From assembly GCF_900215355.1 (NCBI RefSeq), contig NZ_OBEA01000002.1:62001-126000 (forward strand): 64,000 nt of DNA. Reading direction: 5' to 3'. This DNA comes from Pseudooceanicola antarcticus (GTDB lineage Bacteria; Pseudomonadota; Alphaproteobacteria; Rhodobacterales; Rhodobacteraceae). Below, one piece after another: positions 17,472 through 27,382 of this stretch (positions are counted from its first letter, which is position 1; the number at the start of each line of letters is the position of its first letter). The notes beneath the pieces were generated by a model. That model was not told the DNA's origin. It did not search any database and worked only from the letters and a program-made list of their open reading frames with translations. The position numbers were made by a program, and so were the translations under genes.

Positions 17472-17854
17472 TGGTCTTGCTCCTCCATTTCGGCGTAAGT
17501 GGCTTTTGCGAGCTTCAGCGCATGGTTGGCGCGCGGAACGCCCGCGTAGATGGCGACATGCTGGAACGCCTCCAGCACGTCCTGTTTGCTGGCGCCGGTG
17601 CGGGCCGTGGCCCGGATGTGCATCGGGATCTCCTCGAAATTCCCGGTGGCGGCGAGCAGCGCGAGGGTGATCATCGAGCGTTCGCGGCGCGAGATGCCGT
17701 CGCCGGCCCAGACGTTGCCCCAGGCCCCTTCTGTGATCAGGGTCTGGAACTGCAGGTCGAAGTCGGTCTTCGCGGCCTCGGCGCGGTCGACATGGGCGTC
17801 GCCCAGGACCTCGCGGCGGACCTTCATGCCTTTGTCGAAGCGATCATTGGACAT
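17468..17854 (-). CDS. pcaC: 4-carboxymuconolactone decarboxylase
   Basis: Small AhpD-like all-helical enzyme of 128 residues that decarboxylates 4-carboxymuconolactone to beta-ketoadipate enol-lactone. Conserved CMD features are GAWGNVWAGDGISRRERSM and the C-terminal EAFQHVAIYAGVPRANHAL. It is a separate gene and is not fused to pcaD as in some actinobacteria. It overlaps both pcaD (11 bases) and pcaH (4 bases). Confidence 0.95.
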   Translation of the reverse strand: MSNDRFDKGMKVRREVLGDAHVDRAEAAKTDFDLQFQTLITEGAWGNVWAGDGISRRERSMITLALLAATGNFEEIPMHIRATARTGASKQDVLEAFQHVAIYAGVPRANHALKLAKATYAEMEEQDQ

Positions 17855-18634
17855 GGCCGGTCTCCTTGATGAAGTCAGAGAGGATACGGGCGTATTCCTC
17901 GGGTTTCTCGACGCAGGGCAGGTGACCCGCCCCGCGGATCAGCTCAAGCCGCGAGCCGGGGACCAGGTCCACGGTCTCGCGCACCAGGTCGGGCGGGCTG
18001 GCGCCGTCCTCGGTGCCGGCGATGCCCAGGCAGGGCAGGCGCAGGCCTGAGGTCGGCGTGTAGAAATCCGTGCCCGCGATGGCGGCGCAGCAGCCGGTGT
18101 AGCCCTCGAGCTCCTGCCGGGCGAGCATGTTTTGCCAGGCGGCAAGCTCGGGCGTGGCGCGGAATTTCTTGCCGAACCAGCGCTCCATGGTGGGCGCGGC
18201 GATCGAGGCGACGCCCTCGGCGCGGCACTTGGCGATGCGGTCGTGCCACATCTCCGCCGTGCCCATCTTGGCCGCCGAGTTCGAGATCACCAGCGCGCGC
18301 ACCAGGTCCAGCCGTTTCACCGCCAGCCCCTGGCCGATCATGCCGCCGATGGACAGGCCGACGAACAGCGCATCCTTGACCTTCAGGTGGTCCAGCAGCG
18401 CTTCCACGTCCGAGATCAGCGTGCCCATGGAGTAGGGCGCGGGCGTGCCCTCGGTCAGCCCGTGGCCGCGCTTGTCGTAGCGGATGATCCGCAGCCCGGC
18501 GGGCAGCAGCGGCACCAGCTTGTCCCAAAGCCGCAGATCCGTGCCAAGCGAGTTGGCAAAGACGATGGGCGCGCCCTCGGGGTCGCCCTCGTCGGTATAG
18601 TGGATCTTGAGTCGGTCGAGGTCGGCGATCTTCA

Positions 18635-18635
<1 letters not shown>
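17844..18635 (-). CDS. pcaD: 3-oxoadipate enol-lactonase
   Basis: Alpha/beta hydrolase of 263 residues that opens beta-ketoadipate enol-lactone to beta-ketoadipate. The nucleophile Ser is in VGLSIGGMIG and the catalytic His in GAGHLPCVEKPEE. The start was set at the ATG one base into the pobA stop (TGATG); the open frame extends 47 codons further up inside pobA, but that stretch is not PcaD-like. The downstream CoA-transferase and thiolase genes (pcaIJ, pcaF) are not in this window. Confidence 0.95.
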
Positions 18636-19858
<1,223 letters not shown>

Positions 19859-19915
19859 TTAAAATCCGGGTGAGCGGGTGCAGGAACGGCATTTCTCGGG
19901 GTGTGGCAAACGCGA

Positions 19916-19949
19916 AGGGGCCGCCCGGCCTTGCGGCGGGGCGGCCCCT
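19916..19949 (-). terminator. Hairpin after the threonine dehydratase gene
   Basis: Perfect 11-bp stem (AGGGGCCGCCC paired with GGGCGGCCCCT) with a 12-base loop, 25 bases beyond the dehydratase stop on the minus strand. There is no strong T-run, but the position fits a terminator separating this operon from pobA. Confidence 0.6.
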
Positions 19950-19974
19950 GAGAGCGGTCTTCAGATGCTCTGCT

Positions 19975-20943
19975 CTAGAGCGTGGCGAGGGCGCGGCTGA
20001 ACATCTCGGGGTCGACATTTCCCCCGGAAATCATGGCGATCACCGTATCGCCCTCAAGCTCCTGCGCGTGGTAGAGCGCGGCGGCCAGAGCCACGGCGCC
20101 GCCCGGTTCGGCGACGATCTTCAGCCGCAGGAAGGCCTGGGCCACCGCGGCCAGAGCCTCGTCCTCAGAGACCGCGATGCCGGGGCCGCAAAGCTCTTTC
20201 ATGATCGGGAAGGTGATCTCTCCGGGCTGGGGAGTGATGATCGCGTCGCAGATATTGCCCGACAGCGCCGGGTTGCGGCGAATCTCTCCGTCCTCGAGCG
20301 AGCGCTTCACATCCTCGAAGCCCTCGGGCTCCACGGGGCGCACACGCAGGCCCGGCGCATGGGCGGCGCAGGCCAGCGCCACGCCCGAAGTCAGCCCGCC
20401 GCCACCGCAGCAGATCAGCACCTCGGCCTTGTCGATGCCAAGCGCCTTCGCGTCCTCGGCGATCTCGAGCCCCGCAGTGCCCTGCCCGGCGATGACCAGC
20501 GGCTCGTCGAAGGGCTTGATCAGGGTCAAGCCGCGTTCCTCGGCCAGCCGGCCACCGATCTCGTCGCGGTCCTCGGTGGCGCGGTCATAGGTGACCACCT
20601 CGGCGCCAAGGGCGGCGGTATTGGCCAGCTTCAGCGCAGGCGCATCGGCGGGCATGATGATGACCGCAGGCGCGCCATGCATCTTCGCCGCCAGCGCCAC
20701 GCCCTGGGCATGGTTGCCCGAGGAAAAGGCGATGACGCCGCGCGCGCGCAGCTCGGGGTCCAGCGCGGAAATCGCCGACCAGGCGCCGCGGAACTTGAAG
20801 CTGCCCGTGTGCTGAAGGCACTCGGGCTTCACCAGCACCCGGCGGCCCGCGATTTCGTCCAGGAAGGGCGAAGAGAGCAGCGGCGTGCGGCGGGCATGGC
20901 CCTTGAGGCGCGTTGCGGCGGCCTCGATCATTTCGATGTTCAT
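19975..20943 (-). CDS. PLP-dependent threonine/serine dehydratase
   Basis: Fold-type II PLP enzyme of 322 residues, converting threonine (or serine) to a 2-oxo acid and ammonia. The PLP lysine is in TGSFKFRGAW, the phosphate-binding loop is CCGGGGLTSG, and SSGNHAQGVALAA is conserved. There is no C-terminal ACT-like regulatory domain, so it is the short catabolic or serine-racemase-like type rather than IlvA. Its start overlaps the stop of the upstream alpha/beta hydrolase by four bases. Confidence 0.88.
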   Translation of the reverse strand: MNIEMIEAAATRLKGHARRTPLLSSPFLDEIAGRRVLVKPECLQHTGSFKFRGAWSAISALDPELRARGVIAFSSGNHAQGVALAAKMHGAPAVIIMPADAPALKLANTAALGAEVVTYDRATEDRDEIGGRLAEERGLTLIKPFDEPLVIAGQGTAGLEIAEDAKALGIDKAEVLICCGGGGLTSGVALACAAHAPGLRVRPVEPEGFEDVKRSLEDGEIRRNPALSGNICDAIITPQPGEITFPIMKELCGPGIAVSEDEALAAVAQAFLRLKIVAEPGGAVALAAALYHAQELEGDTVIAMISGGNVDPEMFSRALATL

Positions 20944-21758
20944 GTCAGGTCTTCCAGCCAGGTTCCGAGGACAGAGAGCGCTTCGGGCTCATCCAGGAAA
21001 GGGGTATGACCCCGGTTCGGCACCTCTGCAAGATGCAGCCCCGGCGCACGCGCCTGCATCCCCGCGACTGTCTCTTTGCTGAGCAGGTCCGAGTTCAGCC
21101 CCCAGATCAGCGCCAGGGGTTTCGTGGCCAGGGCCTCGAAGAGCGGCCAGAGGTCGGGGGCGACCTCGGGGGCGTTTTCCAGCACCGCTTCGCGCAGGGC
21201 GGGGTCGTAGTCGATGACCAGCCCCTCCATCGTCTCGCGGGTGTTGTTGGAGATCATCTGGCGCCAGCGGGCGGCGGGCACATCGGGGAAGGCGGGATCT
21301 CCGACACGCACGGCGGCGGCTTCGTCCAGGGTGGCGAAGCCGGGGTTGCGGCCCAGGTAGCCCGCGATGGCGCCGATGCCCTGGGTCTCGATCACCGGGC
21401 CCACGTCATTCAGCGCCGCGCCCAGAAGCCGGTCCGGGGCCATTACGGCCAGCAGCATGGCAATCAGCCCGCCGCGCGAGGTGCCGAGGATCGCCGCCTT
21501 GTCGAGTCCCAGATGATCCAGCAGCGCCAGCGCGTCCTTCGCCTCTTGCGGCAGCGTATAGGTGGCAGCGCCGGTCCAGTCCGAGCGCGCCCGGCCCCGG
21601 TAGTCCATGCGGATCAGGCGGACCCCGGCCAGATGCGGGGCGACGAAGTCGAAGTCGCGCCCATTGCGGGTCAGCCCCGAGAGGCAGAGCAGGGGCAGGC
21701 CCTCTCCGGCGTCTTCGTAATAGAGCGAGGCGCCGTCGGCGGCAGTGAAATGAGGCAT
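20940..21758 (-). CDS. Alpha/beta hydrolase
   Basis: Cytoplasmic hydrolase of 272 residues with the nucleophile Ser in LGTSRGGLIA, an oxyanion region at CLSGLTRNG, and the catalytic His in NRGHTPFLDEPE. The start was taken as the ATG overlapping the haloacid dehalogenase stop (ATGA); the frame is open for another 296 codons upstream, but only as a shadow of that gene. Substrate unknown. The coupling with a dehalogenase and a dehydratase suggests a small catabolic or detoxification operon. Confidence 0.82.
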   Translation of the reverse strand: MPHFTAADGASLYYEDAGEGLPLLCLSGLTRNGRDFDFVAPHLAGVRLIRMDYRGRARSDWTGAATYTLPQEAKDALALLDHLGLDKAAILGTSRGGLIAMLLAVMAPDRLLGAALNDVGPVIETQGIGAIAGYLGRNPGFATLDEAAAVRVGDPAFPDVPAARWRQMISNNTRETMEGLVIDYDPALREAVLENAPEVAPDLWPLFEALATKPLALIWGLNSDLLSKETVAGMQARAPGLHLAEVPNRGHTPFLDEPEALSVLGTWLEDLT

Positions 21759-22441
21759 CAGTAGAAATCCAGATCGGGCAGGGAAGTGAGGTCGGAAAGT
21801 TCCAGCGCCGGGGTGCCCGGCAGGCGCTCTCGTGGCTGGCCAGCGCGATTCACCCAGGCGGTGACGAAGCCGTAATCCGCCGCGGCCGAGGCATCCCAGC
21901 CGTTGGACGAGACGAAGAGCACCTGGTCCGGCGCGCAGCCGAAGTGCTGGCCCACCAGGTCGTAGACGGGGCGCGCCGGCTTGAAGATGCCGACGCTCTC
22001 GACCGAGAGCACGGCATCCAGCAGCTCCTCCAGCCCCGCTGAGCTGACCGCGCCGTCCAGCATGTCGGGCGCGCCGTTCGACAGGATGCCGGTGGCCAGC
22101 CCTCGGCCGCGCAGGGCGGCCAGCATCTGCGGCACCTCGGGGTAGGCGTCGAGTTCCCAGTAGAGCGCCAGCAGGCGTTCGCGCAGCTCCGGGTCCTCCA
22201 GCCCCTCCGAGGCCATGGCCCAGTCCAGCCCGTCCTGTGTCACCTGCCAGAAGCTGCAATGTCGGCCGCGGATCGCGCGCAGCCAGGAATATTCCAGCTG
22301 TTTCAGGCGCCACTTCTCGGCCAGGGCGGGCCAGCGTGCGGCAAAGGCCTCCCGTCCCGGCTCGGCAGCGGCGGCACGGGCGGCGGCGCCGACGTCGAAG
22401 AGCGTGCCATAGGCGTCGAAGATGCAGGTTGTAACGGCCAT
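21758..22441 (-). CDS. (S)-2-haloacid dehalogenase, type II
   Basis: HAD-superfamily enzyme of 227 residues, replacing halogen by hydroxyl in 2-haloalkanoic acids. Motif I is FDAYGTLFD with the nucleophilic Asp, motif II is ILSNGAPDML, the catalytic Lys is in GIFKPARPVYDL, and the type II signature SSNGWDASAAADYGF is present. The start is the ATG next to MAVTTCIFDAYGT; longer in-frame starts lie beyond a GGGAGAGG ribosome site and were rejected. First gene of a three-gene overlapping operon. Confidence 0.88.
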   Translation of the reverse strand: MAVTTCIFDAYGTLFDVGAAARAAAAEPGREAFAARWPALAEKWRLKQLEYSWLRAIRGRHCSFWQVTQDGLDWAMASEGLEDPELRERLLALYWELDAYPEVPQMLAALRGRGLATGILSNGAPDMLDGAVSSAGLEELLDAVLSVESVGIFKPARPVYDLVGQHFGCAPDQVLFVSSNGWDASAAADYGFVTAWVNRAGQPRERLPGTPALELSDLTSLPDLDFY

Positions 22442-22632
22442 GGGCAGTCCTCTCCCGGCCCGTTCGGCGGGCCCTCGGCAAGAGCCTGCCACGGGGCCCT
22501 CGGGGTGGAAAGGGGCGATCCTGTCGCTTGTTTGCGGTTTTTGGCGCGTTGCGATAGCATCGGGGTTGAGAGCAGGCACCCGCGGGCAAGGCCCCGGCCC
22601 TCCAAACCCACCCCGACACGATTGGACAAGCG

Positions 22633-23061
22633 ATGAGCACAGCCAAAGCGGGCGATACCGTCCGGATTCACTATACCGGTACCCTGACCGATGGCACCAA
22701 GTTCGACAGCTCCGAAGGCCGCGAGCCGCTGGAGTTCACCGTCGGCTCCGGCCAGATCATTCCCGGCCTCGACAACGCGATCCCCGGCATGGCCGTAGGC
22801 GACAGCAAGACCGTCGAGATTGCCTGTGAAGAGGCCTATGGCCCGCACAACCCCGACGCGCTGCAGGAAGTGCCGCGCAGCGCCATTCCCGACACGATCC
22901 CGCTGGAGGTTGGCCTGCAGCTGCAGATGCAGACCCCGCAGGGCCAGGCCGTGCCGGTGACCGTGACCGAGATCAACGACGAGGCCGTGACCCTGGACGC
23001 CAACCACATGCTGGCCGGCAAGGACCTGGTCTTCGCCGTGGAGATGGTCGAGATCCTGTGA
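22633..23061 (+). CDS. SlyD-like FKBP-type peptidyl-prolyl isomerase
   Basis: Cytosolic prolyl isomerase/chaperone of 142 residues. FKBP core motifs are VRIHYTGTLTDGTKFDSS and IIPGLDNAIPGMAVGD; an insert-in-flap chaperone domain occupies about residues 72-120, and the core closes with AGKDLVFAVEMVEIL. It lacks the His/Cys-rich metal-binding tail of E. coli SlyD. No signal peptide. Transcribed alone. Confidence 0.88.
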   Translation: MSTAKAGDTVRIHYTGTLTDGTKFDSSEGREPLEFTVGSGQIIPGLDNAIPGMAVGDSKTVEIACEEAYGPHNPDALQEVPRSAIPDTIPLEVGLQLQMQTPQGQAVPVTVTEINDEAVTLDANHMLAGKDLVFAVEMVEIL

Positions 23062-23243
23062 TCTGACCCCGCCGAACATGGCACCCGAACATGGCCCCCC
23101 GCCCCTGGACTGCGCTCCCGTGGGCGGGGGGCATCCCCCTTCGGAGCCGCCTCCGACGATATCCCCCCTTCCGGAAAGACTTGACCGTCATCGCCCTGTC
23201 ATGGCCCGATCCTATTTCGACGGGATCGTGATGGAGGCCTGGA

Positions 23244-23879
23244 ATGAACGACAGGGTCGAAGAGCTGCGCGCGCGGATCGGCGCGTTGCAGGTGCAGCTT
23301 GAGCAGGAATACGAGGCCCGCCGGGCTCGCATCCGGCACCGCATCGAAAACGGCAGGGTAATCTGGGAAGACGGCGTGCGCCGCAGCCACCTGGCCCTGC
23401 GCCAGCGCATCCCCGCCTTCCTGCGCAACAGCTCGGTGCGCTACACGATCACCGCGCCGGTGATCTACTCGCTGATCATTCCCTTCGCGCTGCTGGATCT
23501 CTTCGTCTCTGCCTACCAGGCGATCTGCTTCCCGGCCTACCGAATCCCCAAGGTGCGCCGCGCCGATTACATCCGCATCGACCGCCATCAGCTGGCCTAT
23601 CTGAACTGGATCCAGAAGCTGAACTGCGTCTACTGCGGCTATTGCAACGGGCTCATCGCCTATGTCCGCGAGATCTCTGCCCGGACCGAGGCCTTCTGGT
23701 GCCCGATCAAGCATGCCATGCGCGCCAGCGGCACCCACCCCTACCACGACCACTTCTCGGACTACGGCGATGCCCAGAACTTCCGCCCTGAGTGGGAGGC
23801 CTCCCGCGCGCGGATGCAGGCGCTGAATTGCGAGGCCCTGAAATGCGACAAATGCGCGGGCGGTGACCGGGATGAGTGA
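23244..23879 (+). CDS. Conserved hypothetical membrane-associated protein with Cys clusters
   Basis: Protein of 211 residues that I do not recognise. The N-terminal 45 residues are a charged, probably coiled-coil stretch ([20 protein letters not shown]). One or two hydrophobic segments follow ([20 protein letters not shown]), then a Cys-rich region (CVYCGYCNG) and a C-terminal CEALKCDKC. The paired Cys suggest metal or iron-sulfur binding at the membrane surface, but no function can be given. Start ATG with a GGAGG-like site (GGAGGCCTGGA). It is convergent with irr. Confidence 0.65.
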   Translation: MNDRVEELRARIGALQVQLEQEYEARRARIRHRIENGRVIWEDGVRRSHLALRQRIPAFLRNSSVRYTITAPVIYSLIIPFALLDLFVSAYQAICFPAYRIPKVRRADYIRIDRHQLAYLNWIQKLNCVYCGYCNGLIAYVREISARTEAFWCPIKHAMRASGTHPYHDHFSDYGDAQNFRPEWEASRARMQALNCEALKCDKCAGGDRDE

Positions 23880-23920
23880 CGGCGGCAAGTGACGGGGGCG
23901 GGGTCCGGGGGACAGACAGC

Positions 23921-23947
23921 AAAAAGGCCCGCGCCAGAGGCCGGGCC
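23921..23947 (-). terminator. Intrinsic terminator of irr
   Basis: On the minus strand, a GGCCCG stem with CGGGCC and a GC-rich 10-base loop is followed by five T. It begins 22 bases after the irr stop codon. Confidence 0.75.
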
Positions 23948-23968
23948 CTTCATCGGTCTTGCGGGCGC

Positions 23969-24388
23969 TCAGCCCTTCTTGCGCAGGCGGATCACCACGT
24001 CGACCTTCGAGATCGCCGCCCCGTCCGGTGCCTTCGGCAGCCGCGCGATTTCCAGCTCGTCCGACGGCGCATCCGACAGGGAGCCGTTCTCTTCCCAGAA
24101 GAAATGCGGGTGGTCGTGCATGTTGGTGTCGAAGTAGCTGCGCGAGCCGTCGACGGTGATTTCCCGAAGCAGCCCGGCGTCACAGAAGGCGCGCAGGGTG
24201 TTGTAGACGGTGGCAAGCGAGACCGGCTGGCCGGCGTCCTTGGCCGCGGCAAAGAGGCTTTCGGCCGTGACATGCCGATCCTCGCCGTCACCGACGAGAA
24301 GGGCCGCCAGGCCAAGCCGCTGCCGTGTGGGGCGCAGGTCGGCCTTTGCCAGCCAGGTCGCTCCGCGTTCGGTTGCCGATGTGCTCAT
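23969..24388 (-). CDS. irr: Iron response regulator Irr (Fur family)
   Basis: Haem-responsive Fur-family regulator of 139 residues, which in Rhizobiales and Rhodobacterales adjusts iron uptake and haem use under iron limitation. The winged-helix region ([14 protein letters not shown] and [13 protein letters not shown]) and the His-rich dimerisation motif ([14 protein letters not shown]) identify Irr rather than Fur, Zur or PerR; the Cys pairs of zinc-type Fur proteins are absent. It is divergent from fabA, a neighbourhood I recall from related genomes. About 170 bases separate the two genes; I could not find a clear Irr box there. Confidence 0.88.
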   Translation of the reverse strand: MSTSATERGATWLAKADLRPTRQRLGLAALLVGDGEDRHVTAESLFAAAKDAGQPVSLATVYNTLRAFCDAGLLREITVDGSRSYFDTNMHDHPHFFWEENGSLSDAPSDELEIARLPKAPDGAAISKVDVVIRLRKKG

Positions 24389-24562
24389 GCCGTTCTTGTA
24401 TCCTTCAGCTCAGCCGACAATATAGGAAAAAAGACCCCTCCAACGCAACCGCTCAGCAGATTGAGCGCTGCGGCGGCGGGTGGCTCGCACCTTGCATGGT
24501 TCGCGCACGCGGTGATAGAGGGGTCGGGATGCATAGAAAGACATGGAAAGGGGCGCGCCTTA

Positions 24563-25072
24563 ATGGCTGACTATCCCAGCAGTTTCGATCGGGACGATCT
24601 TCTGAAATGCGCACGCGGAGAGCTTTTCGGCCCCGGCAACGCGCAGCTGCCCGAGCCGCCCATGCTGATGATGGACCGGATCACGGATATCTCTGCCGAT
24701 GGTGGCGCCCATGGCAAGGGCCATGTCCTGGCCGAGTTCGACATCACGCCGGACCTCTGGTTCTTCGATTGCCACTTCCCCGGCAACCCGATCATGCCGG
24801 GCTGCCTCGGCCTTGACGGCCTGTGGCAGCTGACCGGCTTCAACCTGGGCTGGCGTGGCTGGCAGGGCCGCGGCTATGCGCTTGGCGTCGGCGAAGTGAA
24901 GCTGACCGGCATGGTCCGCCCGGACCGCAAGATGCTGACCTACAAGATCGACTTCACCAAGGCGATCCAGACCCGCCGCCTCACCATGGGTGTGGCAGAC
25001 GGGATCGTGGAAGCTGACGGCGAAGTCATCTATCAGGTCAAGGACATGAAGGTCGCTCTCTCCGAGAGCTGA
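24563..25072 (+). CDS. fabA: 3-hydroxydecanoyl-ACP dehydratase/isomerase
   Basis: Hot-dog fold enzyme of 169 residues that dehydrates 3-hydroxydecanoyl-ACP and isomerises the product to cis-3-decenoyl-ACP, starting unsaturated fatty acid synthesis. The active-site His is in [13 protein letters not shown], and the Asp follows in GLDGLWQL. The start was set at the ATG before [13 protein letters not shown]; the open frame upstream crosses the irr promoter. First gene of fabA-fabB-fabI. Confidence 0.95.
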   Translation: MADYPSSFDRDDLLKCARGELFGPGNAQLPEPPMLMMDRITDISADGGAHGKGHVLAEFDITPDLWFFDCHFPGNPIMPGCLGLDGLWQLTGFNLGWRGWQGRGYALGVGEVKLTGMVRPDRKMLTYKIDFTKAIQTRRLTMGVADGIVEADGEVIYQVKDMKVALSES

Positions 25073-25112
25073 TCCAGCGAAACGACAGCTCCCAGGAGCG
25101 AAGGAGGGCACC

Positions 25113-26342
25113 ATGCGTCGAGTCGTGGTCACCGGATTGGGGATTGTCTCCTCGATCGGGAATAACGCCGAAGAGGTCGAGGCCTCTCTGAAAGCGGGCA
25201 AATCCGGGATCGAAGCATCCCCGGAGATGGCCGAGCACGGCTTCCGCAGCCAGGTTGCCGGGACGCTGAAGATCGACCCTGCCGAGTTCGTGGACAAGCG
25301 CACCCTGCGCTTCATGGGCGGCGGTGCCGCCTATGCCCATATCGCCATGCAGCAGGCCATCGCCGATGCCGGGCTCGAGGAAAGCGATATCGTCAACGAG
25401 CGCACCGGCCTCGTGGCGGGCTCTGGCGGCCCGTCCACCTCGGCCATGTTCCAGGCGCACCAGACCGTGCTGAAGACCGGCGCCACCAAGCGCATCGGGC
25501 CCTTCGCCGTGCCCAAGTGCATGTCTTCGACGATCTCGGCCAACCTGGCGACGGCCTTCAAGATCAAGGGCATCAACTACTCGATCACCTCGGCCTGCTC
25601 GACCTCGCTGCATTGCATCGGCAATGCGGCCGAGCAGATCATGATGGGGAAGCAGGACGTGATGTTCGCCGGTGGCGGTGAAGAGCTCGACTGGACCCTC
25701 AGCTGTCTCTTCGACGCCATGGGCGCCATGAGCTCGAAGTACAACGACACGCCCGCGCTGGCCTCGCGCGCCTTCGACGCGGACCGCGACGGCTTCGTGA
25801 TCTCGGGCGGCGGCGGCATGGTGGTGCTGGAAGACCTGGACCACGCCCTGGCGCGCGGTGCCAAGATCTATGCCGAAGTGACCGGCTTTGCCGCCACCTC
25901 GGACGGCCACGACATGGTGGCCCCCTCGGGCGAGGGCGGCGAGCGCGCGATGCGCCTGGCGCTGCAGACCCTGCCGGAAGGCCGCAAGGTCGGCTACATC
26001 AACGCCCATGGCACCTCGACCCCGGTCGGCGACGTGGGCGAAGTCGAGGCGGTGCGCCGGGTCTTCGGCGAGGGCTCGACCCCGCTGATCTCGTCCACCA
26101 AGTCGATGACGGGCCACGCCCAGGGTGCAGCCGGCGCGCTGGAGGCGATCTTCTGCCTGATCATGCTGACCCGCGATTTCATTACGCCGTCGATCAACAT
26201 CCAGAACCTCGATGAGGCCCTGAGCCCCTCCGAGATCGCCCGCTCGCTGGTCGAGAAGGCAGGGCTGGATACGGTGATGACGAATTCCTTTGGCTTCGGC
26301 GGCACGAACGGCTCGATGCTGCTGTCGCGCTATACCGGGTGA
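25113..26342 (+). CDS. fabB: Beta-ketoacyl-ACP synthase I
   Basis: Condensing enzyme of 409 residues that elongates the cis-3-decenoyl intermediate made by FabA. The Cys-His-His triad is visible in TSACSTSLHC, NAHGTSTPVGD and KSMTGHAQGAAGA. Ribosome site AAGGAGGG stands 6 bases before the ATG. It lies 40 bases after fabA and 7 bases before fabI, so the trio is one operon. Confidence 0.95.
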   Translation: MRRVVVTGLGIVSSIGNNAEEVEASLKAGKSGIEASPEMAEHGFRSQVAGTLKIDPAEFVDKRTLRFMGGGAAYAHIAMQQAIADAGLEESDIVNERTGLVAGSGGPSTSAMFQAHQTVLKTGATKRIGPFAVPKCMSSTISANLATAFKIKGINYSITSACSTSLHCIGNAAEQIMMGKQDVMFAGGGEELDWTLSCLFDAMGAMSSKYNDTPALASRAFDADRDGFVISGGGGMVVLEDLDHALARGAKIYAEVTGFAATSDGHDMVAPSGEGGERAMRLALQTLPEGRKVGYINAHGTSTPVGDVGEVEAVRRVFGEGSTPLISSTKSMTGHAQGAAGALEAIFCLIMLTRDFITPSINIQNLDEALSPSEIARSLVEKAGLDTVMTNSFGFGGTNGSMLLSRYTG

Positions 26343-26349
26343 GTGAGTG

Positions 26350-27138
26350 ATGACAGGACAGATGCAGGGCAAACGCGGTCTCGTTATGGGGGTCGCGAAT
26401 GACCGCTCGATCGCTTGGGGTATCGCCAAGGCAATGCGCGAGGCGGGGGCCGAGCTGGCCTTCTCCTACCAGGGCGACATGTTCGGCAAGCGGGTCGAAC
26501 CCCTGGCTGCCTCGATCGGTGTCGAGTACCTGCTGGACGTGGATGTCTCAGACGATGCGTCGATGGATGCGGCCTTCGCCGACCTGAAGGAAAAGTGGGG
26601 GCAGATCGACTTCGTCGTCCATGCCATCGCCTATTCCAACAAGGACGAGCTGGCGGGGCGGTTCATCAACACCAGCCGGGACAACTTCAAGCACTCGCTG
26701 GATATCTCCTGCTACTCGCTGATCGACGTGGCGCGCCGCGCTGCCCCCCTGATGAAGGATGGCGGCACGATCCTGACCCTGACCTACCAGGGCTCGAACC
26801 GCGTGACGCCCTATTACAACGTCATGGGCGTGGCCAAGGCGGCGCTGGAATCGGCGGTCCGCTACCTGGCCAACGACCTGGGCCCCGATGGCATCCGCGT
26901 CAACGCGATCTCGCCCGGCCCCATGAAGACCCTGGCCGGCGCCGCGATCTCGGGCGCCCGCAAGACCTTCCGCCAGACCGAGGCCAATGCCCCCCTGCGG
27001 GCCAACGCCACGCTGGAGGCGGTCGGCGGCACCGCGGTCTACCTGGCCTCGGACGCCGGCAGCTGCACCAGCGGAGAGATCATCCGCGTCGATGGTGGCT
27101 ACCACGTGCTGGGCATGCCGCAGCCCGAGAACCTCTAA
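26350..27138 (+). CDS. fabI: Enoyl-ACP reductase (NADH)
   Basis: Short-chain-dehydrogenase-type enoyl-ACP reductase of 262 residues, the final step of each elongation round and the target of triclosan-like inhibitors. The N-terminal GKRGLVMGVANDRSIAWGIA and the catalytic Tyr-x6-Lys (YNVMGVAK) are diagnostic. The ATG at 26350 was chosen over a GTG one codon earlier because it matches the usual MTG- start. It ends near a GC hairpin and one copy of the 3'-end element. Confidence 0.93.
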   Translation: MTGQMQGKRGLVMGVANDRSIAWGIAKAMREAGAELAFSYQGDMFGKRVEPLAASIGVEYLLDVDVSDDASMDAAFADLKEKWGQIDFVVHAIAYSNKDELAGRFINTSRDNFKHSLDISCYSLIDVARRAAPLMKDGGTILTLTYQGSNRVTPYYNVMGVAKAALESAVRYLANDLGPDGIRVNAISPGPMKTLAGAAISGARKTFRQTEANAPLRANATLEAVGGTAVYLASDAGSCTSGEIIRVDGGYHVLGMPQPENL

Positions 27139-27146
27139 AGGCAATC

Positions 27147-27169
27147 GGCGCGCCCCTTGCGGGCGTGCC
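27147..27169 (+). terminator. GC hairpin after fabI
   Basis: GGCGCGCCC pairs with GGGCGTGCC (one G-U pair) around the loop CTTGC, 9 bases after the fabI stop. It is followed directly by the repeat element at 27171. Confidence 0.5.
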
Positions 27170-27170
27170 A

Positions 27171-27207
27171 ATGCCTCCGGCGGCAGTATTTTCGGCCGTC
27201 GGATAGA
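27171..27207 (+). repeat. 3'-end element copy A (after fabI)
   Basis: Thirty-seven bases containing GCCTCCGGCGGC followed by AGTATTTTCGGCC. It differs at one position from the reverse complement of copy B (27321-27357), and its core is also found after proS at 63904. All three copies sit just downstream of a stop codon in the orientation of that gene. Confidence 0.7.
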
Positions 27208-27320
27208 GAATATTAACTCTGCTCCAGAATGATCGAAGCGCGGTACAGGGTGCAGACCCGATGACCGCGCCGAAGGATGGGCCTCTCGTCACGTTGGTTC
27301 GGGCGAGAGGTTCTTCTTTA

Positions 27321-27357
27321 TCTATCCGACGGCTGAAAATACTGCCGCCGGAGGCAT
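27321..27357 (-). repeat. 3'-end element copy B (after trmB)
   Basis: Inverted partner of copy A: 36 of 37 positions match on the opposite strand, 113 bases away. Read on the trmB strand, it follows a stop-proximal hairpin, as copy A follows one after fabI. The stretch between the copies holds no gene; it contains a 7-bp inverted repeat (CCTCTCG / CGAGAGG). Confidence 0.7.
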
Positions 27358-27358
27358 C

Positions 27359-27375
27359 GGGCCGTCCTGCGGCCC
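27359..27375 (-). terminator. Hairpin after trmB
   Basis: GGGCCG pairs with CGGCCC around a 5-base loop, 7 bases beyond the trmB stop on the minus strand, immediately before repeat copy B. Confidence 0.45.
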
Positions 27376-27382
27376 GAACCCC

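Noticed and set aside
20940-22646. A 568-residue fusion of an N-terminal extension with the alpha/beta hydrolase
   Set aside because: The N-terminal 296 residues are an out-of-frame reading of the haloacid dehalogenase gene; the hydrolase starts at the overlapping ATG at 21758.
27171-27357. Inverted pair as terminal repeats of a small mobile element (MITE)
   Set aside because: No target-site duplication flanks it, there is no transposase remnant, and a third solitary copy follows proS in gene orientation. A 3'-end element fits better.
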